A stretch of DNA of 64,000 bases from NCBI GenBank assembly GCA_024529925.1, contig JAFEUB010001199.1, forward strand, positions 296,001-360,000, written 5' to 3'. Below, piece after piece: positions 59,990 to 64,000 of this stretch. Below the pieces are notes generated by a model, which saw nothing but the letters and a program-made list of their open reading frames with translations, ran no database searches and had not been told where the DNA came from. A program made the translations under genes and the position numbers. This DNA comes from Ophthalmolycus amberensis (taxonomy: Eukaryota; Chordata; Actinopteri; Perciformes; Zoarcidae). The first letter of the stretch is position 1. Every line of letters starts with the position of its first letter.

Positions 59990-61722
59990 ATGACGAAGTT
60001 GCTGATGGCGGGGGATAAACTGCTGGAGATGTGGAATAGAGGAGATACGGAGAAAGAGTCCCACATGGATCTAGAAATGGAATCCCAGCCACACAAGAAA
60101 TTACCACATTCGATTGAAGAAATTCTGGGGAGGCCCACGTGTGTCAGGAAAGAGAAACGTGTTCATCGCAACTGGTCTGTTATCAAGGAGAACACCAGAA
60201 TATCTAACCAGCTCTCTTGTGTAGGTATGTGTCACATTACTCTTTTATTTTTATTCTCCAAAAAGGAGTTGCTACATGTTAGTTACCATTAAAATAGGAT
60301 TACAAAAGAACATTTTCATTTCTGCCAATAGAAACTCCACAAATCAGACAACTGGAAGAGCCTCCAAAAGTGACCACAGACTGCATGAGTGAGTATTATG
60401 ATTTCTGACAAAGAAACACGATTAAATGTTTAAATGATGCTGATGAGGAAGACGTCAATGACAATAATTTGTTTCCAGGTCAGAGGAAAAAGAGGCAAAC
60501 GAGGGTCACTTTTACACCCTTTCAGGTGCAGGAGCTCGAGAAAGTCTTCCAGCAGACTCACTACCCAGACGTCAACAGCAGAGACCAGATAGCCTCTCGC
60601 CTGCACCTCACCGAGGGCCGAATACAGGTAGGACACGTGCAGCTCATCGTTGGTCATAATTTACCTGAGTGTGATTGTTTTCAAAGAATCATTATGGCAG
60701 TATTAAATATTACATTCATGATGTTATTCCGGATATTCACGTGAGGCAATAGTCAATAATGCGAGATCATGCTGCTGACATTCAAATCTGTACAATAGCA
60801 ACAATTTAGCTTTGCTTGTCAAACCAGTATTGACATTTCATTCATCTTATGATTAAGTTTGGTCAAATCAACAACCAGTGACCACAGATATTGGGTATTT
60901 AGGTCAACAAGTCAAACTAACAATTCTGTGAATGTTCTGAAACAATAGGCTGATTATACTAAATAGTCATCAATGGAAAAAGGTCTTTGGTCAGCTGCTT
61001 ACACAAGGCACCTCACTAACGATAAATGACACATTACAGGATAAAAGTGTTTACCAAAACATTGATTAGTCACTGAGGAGGATTTCTTCTCAGAGGAAAG
61101 TGATAACAAAAGACTGCAGGTCTTTCTTTAGTCTGCTACACATACATGGCTGAGTTTAAATGTGTTCTACACGTGTTGTTTGTGCTTCAGATTTGGTTCC
61201 AGAACCGCAGAGCCAAATGGAGGAAGGCTGAAACGCTGAAGGATATAGAACTGATGGCCAGACAGCACATGCAGCCAGCCGGTCATCACCTGCTTTATTA
61301 TGAGGTAACACAAGTCTATTATAAAAAAGAAAAGAGCTGAGAATTGTAACAATATCAAAATGCATTTTAGAAGGAAGTATGTATATATATAGAATCCAAG
61401 GCACTAATCAGCACCATAACCAGTAAATACTCATATGGTAACTCAAGAAAAGTGCAAGGAGACACAACATCAATATTTTCAAAGGGAAGCTGACTAAAGC
61501 ATGAACCTCATCAAAAGCGATACAATCTCTCATCAGTATGTGCTCTTGCAGCTCTTACAGGAGGCCCAGCAGCAGACGGTGTGCTGGCTGCCATGCTGCT
61601 TACCTAAACCCCTTCAATCAAGGCTGTTCCTCAGAGCGACTACGACACCCGGCTTGCTGACCGACACACATTCCTCAGGTCACAGGACTCTGTATTTTGA
61701 CCCGCTGGAGACAGACAGATAG
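59990..61722 (+). CDS. isx: Paired-like homeobox transcription factor, best match ISX, five exons
   Basis: Exons are 59990-60224, 60332-60388, 60479-60627, 61191-61304 and 61552-61722. All junctions are GT-AG and in phase, giving 241 residues. The homeodomain starts KKRQTRVTFTPFQVQELEKV, continues THYPDVNSRDQIASRLHL and, across an intron after GRIQ, IWFQNRRAKWRKAE. The intron between helix 2 and the WFQNRR of helix 3 is usual for paired-like genes. N-terminal PHSIEEILGRP resembles the SIEAIL motif I recall from ISX, and total length is close to human ISX. The start could be 59990 (MTKLL) or 60005 (MAGDKLL). ISX represses intestinal vitamin A and carotenoid uptake genes in mammals. AATAAA at 61885 is the likely poly(A) signal. 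Homeobox call near certain; ISX identity moderate. Confidence 0.8.
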
Positions 61723-62193
61723 CAACTTTGGTATTCTTACAAATGATGACACCACTGTGCTAAATCACATCGTGCTGAGTTCCTGGTGATACACAAAAGC
61801 ACTGCGGGCCGGGCTGTAATCTCTAAACTACAGCGACTGTTCAACTCACAAATGTGTTGTGTATATACTGTGTTGACAACATGAAATAAAGTTTGCATTT
61901 TCACAACTGGACTTTTTTCTTTCGTTGAACAAGAAAGTTGACTTTCTAAATGAGTATCCTACTGAAAGCAGTCGGCTTGTGATAGGTCTGTACTGATGTA
62001 GTCCCGGTTTAAGTCAAGGTCGGAGGGTACGTAGTACGGCGGCACGCTTCTTGGTAGAGAGCTGTGTTATTGTGCGGGAGAGCAATTTGATTTTGTCATG
62101 ACACAACACTTCCTTGTCAGAGATAAGATACAGCGCCGCCATGAACTGTTCATCTGTTTGACTTTCTGACAACCTCTCCTAATCTTAATTTAG

Positions 62194-62757
62194 GGTCGTA
62201 AATCCGAGTTACTGGCAGGTCAGGTGGGGGAATTAGAGAACTTGTTGAAAAGGATCAAAGGGGAAATACCAGCTGAAGGTATGGATAGTTACTATGTGCT
62301 GGGGCTGTCAATATGTGTAAATAAGTGTGACTTAAATGAGAAAAAGTACAAAAAAATATGTATAGGGATTTCTTTATTCGTCTTTATTTATTGAGTTAAA
62401 CACACAGACTACTGTAAATGTATTTCATCACTTTTCCCGTTATAATGTAACACTAAACACTGCTTCTTGTGACGCTGATATTGTTCTGTGAAAAGGCTCC
62501 AACTGTGACATAAACCACTCATGCCCCGTTCTTCCTGAGAAGTGTTACATAGGCATATCTCTTAAATAATCATCATTTAAGATAACGCAGCATCGCCTTC
62601 ACTATCAATGCCATAACTCACTTGAGAGTACCATAACTGATTAGGTTTAACAAGCCTCCCAGAACGGTCAAACATTTCTCCCTTGTCATATCTTCTTTTA
62701 TTGCATGTTTTTTTGCTGCAAGATCGGCTGTTCTCCTGGCTGCAGGGGGCAGGGTGA
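62194..62757 (+). other. Two in-phase exon candidates downstream of isx
   Basis: 62194-62278 follows CTTAATTTAG and ends at a GTATGG donor, encoding GRKSELLAGQVGELENLLKR and IKGEIPAE. 62723-62757 follows GCTGCAAG and continues in the matching phase with DRLFSWLQGAG and a stop. The first is an amphipathic, leucine-spaced helix. isx exon 4 ends in phase 0, exactly what 62194 needs, so these could be an alternative isx C-terminus. Equally they may be the end of an unrelated gene, or chance. Confidence 0.35.
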
Positions 62758-63089
62758 AAGAGGACATTGTTATGCTGCTGCGATTACAAACCGGCGTCTA
62801 TACGAACAGTTTAGTAGGAAGCAAGGCAGGCTCAACTGATGTGACTTGTTTGGGAGAGAAAACCAAGATATCACAATGTCCTTGGACATTTGCAGAAGCA
62901 ATCGTTTTCGTAAAGTACAAATGGTAGACAATACATTCACTGTCGTTGTCTTTATTCAAGAACAAAATATAACCCGTCAGATACCACTAAAATAAAGATA
63001 TTTAAATATTGAGGATAATTAAAAGAAGTCAGTTAAACTGACTTCTATGGAATAAATTGAAACTCAAGAATGTTTTCAAGCCTGAATGC

Positions 63090-63412
63090 AACCTGACATC
63101 CTCTGGTAGTACATTGCTGGCTATTCTTCAATCAAACCTTAAAAGAAAACGTTTTCTGTTCGGGCAACTCAGTTGTGGAATGACCTGGCGGAGATCAGGG
63201 GAGCTAACATATTGCCTTCTTTAGGTCACTTTTAAAAACTCACTATTTCAGACTTGCTTTGTATTGATTTTACTCTTGTTTTATTATCTATGTTGTTATT
63301 ATATTTAATCAACTGTTTGCTTATTGTCTTTTTTTAATTATATACAAAGCAGTTCATAACTTGTTTTGAAAGGTGCTTTATAAATAAAGGTATTATTATT
63401 AGTTGTTTTATT
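63090..63412 (+). mobile_element. 3' end fragment of an L2-like LINE
   Basis: Remnants of the C-terminal coding end (GTGGAATGACCTGGCGGAGA) are followed by AGGTGCTTTATAAATAAAGG and TATTATTATTA, a tail typical of fish L2-type elements. The coding part is frameshifted. Confidence 0.7.
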
Positions 63413-64000
63413 AATTTCAACATTTGATGTCATTGTTAGGTCTGTATTTCTCAGTAATACATTTAGAGATTTTACTGTATTTGATGGAAACACTGTTTTA
63501 AAAAAATGAATAATGGAATCAAAAATAATTGTATAAAAACGAAAGTTGACATCAAACATATACCGCCATAAAACTGCTATCCAAAACCATACAACGCATA
63601 CATGCAAAGTGAAAAACAATCCCTCTCCTTTTCCATTATTCTTTTTTTATCCAATACAATGGTGCACTGGGCACGTGGGTAAGTGTGAATACTGAGAGCG
63701 CATAGAGCCAGCCACCTTGCACAGATGCAGGTGTCCGACTACAAAAAGATGTGCATGTTATGTCTCACAGCAGATGAGAGGTGGCGCACTTTCACTCATG
63801 AATACGTAAAATTACTGCTCTCTCTCTCTATTTTGCTGAGAGTCACACAGAAGAGAGTAGGCTACACTGACCTGCTTTTATATCGCAGGGCGTCTTTCAT
63901 CAGCTGTTACGGACGTTTTAATGACACTTACCTGCGGTTAAGTGATATCGATAATGTTATAGGAAAGAATAATATTTATATTTTATTTTGAGTTTCCACT
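63413..64000. other. No gene recognised at the right edge
   Basis: Only short frames without recognisable motifs. The 88-codon frame at 63725 has no visible domain. Confidence 0.4.

Noticed and set aside
60000..61722. Assignment of the homeobox gene to UNCX, PRRX or SHOX
   Set aside because: THYPDV is shared, but the N-terminal SIEEIL motif, length and short C-terminus fit ISX better; no OAR tail is present.

Overview
This window is vertebrate nuclear DNA, almost certainly from a ray-finned (teleost, probably spiny-rayed) fish. The evidence is GT-AG introns in short conserved exons, fish-type C2H2 zinc-finger genes with an acidic KEEVPSEQQEW-type linker, L2-, Rex1- and RTE-like LINE pieces, hAT elements and TTAA MITEs, and long microsatellites. 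No tool was run. Exon coordinates were read by eye from splice signals, phase and recognisable protein.

Layout. 0-8 kb: microsatellite, a decayed LINE, AT-rich degenerate repeats, a candidate promoter with opposed YY1-like motifs, and a non-autonomous hAT element with perfect 8-bp target duplication. 8.2-10.3 kb: an inverted repeat, then an intact 401-residue RIIa-domain protein (CABYR/SPA17-like) whose tail is six 132-bp in-frame repeats, followed by a minisatellite carrying ten TGAGTCA (AP-1-type) motifs. 10.4-19 kb: no supported gene. 19.6-23.4 kb: a Rieske iron-sulfur protein locus (uqcrfs1) whose second exon is split by a 2.06-kb LINE with an open reverse transcriptase. 24.5-36.3 kb: a C2H2 zinc-finger gene on the minus strand (exon 2 at 25 kb, exon 1 at 33 kb), a frameshifted duplicate of its exon 2 at 36 kb, a decayed multi-exon C2H2 gene, a hAT transposon with about 145-bp inverted ends, and a LINE remnant with RNase H. 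39.7-44.2 kb: fam180a, three exons. 44.9-55.8 kb: a complete 12-exon SLC23 transporter on the minus strand (slc23a4-like, 619 residues). A plus-strand BEN-domain gene and two LINE fragments sit inside one of its introns. 59.9-61.9 kb: a paired-like homeobox gene, best match isx, with in-phase extra exon candidates downstream.

The real genes do not form one pathway. slc23a4 next to fam180a fits, from memory, the mammalian neighbourhood (mouse chromosome 6). The most notable points are the LINE-split Rieske gene, the BEN gene nested on the opposite strand of slc23a4, and the RIIa protein built from a minisatellite.
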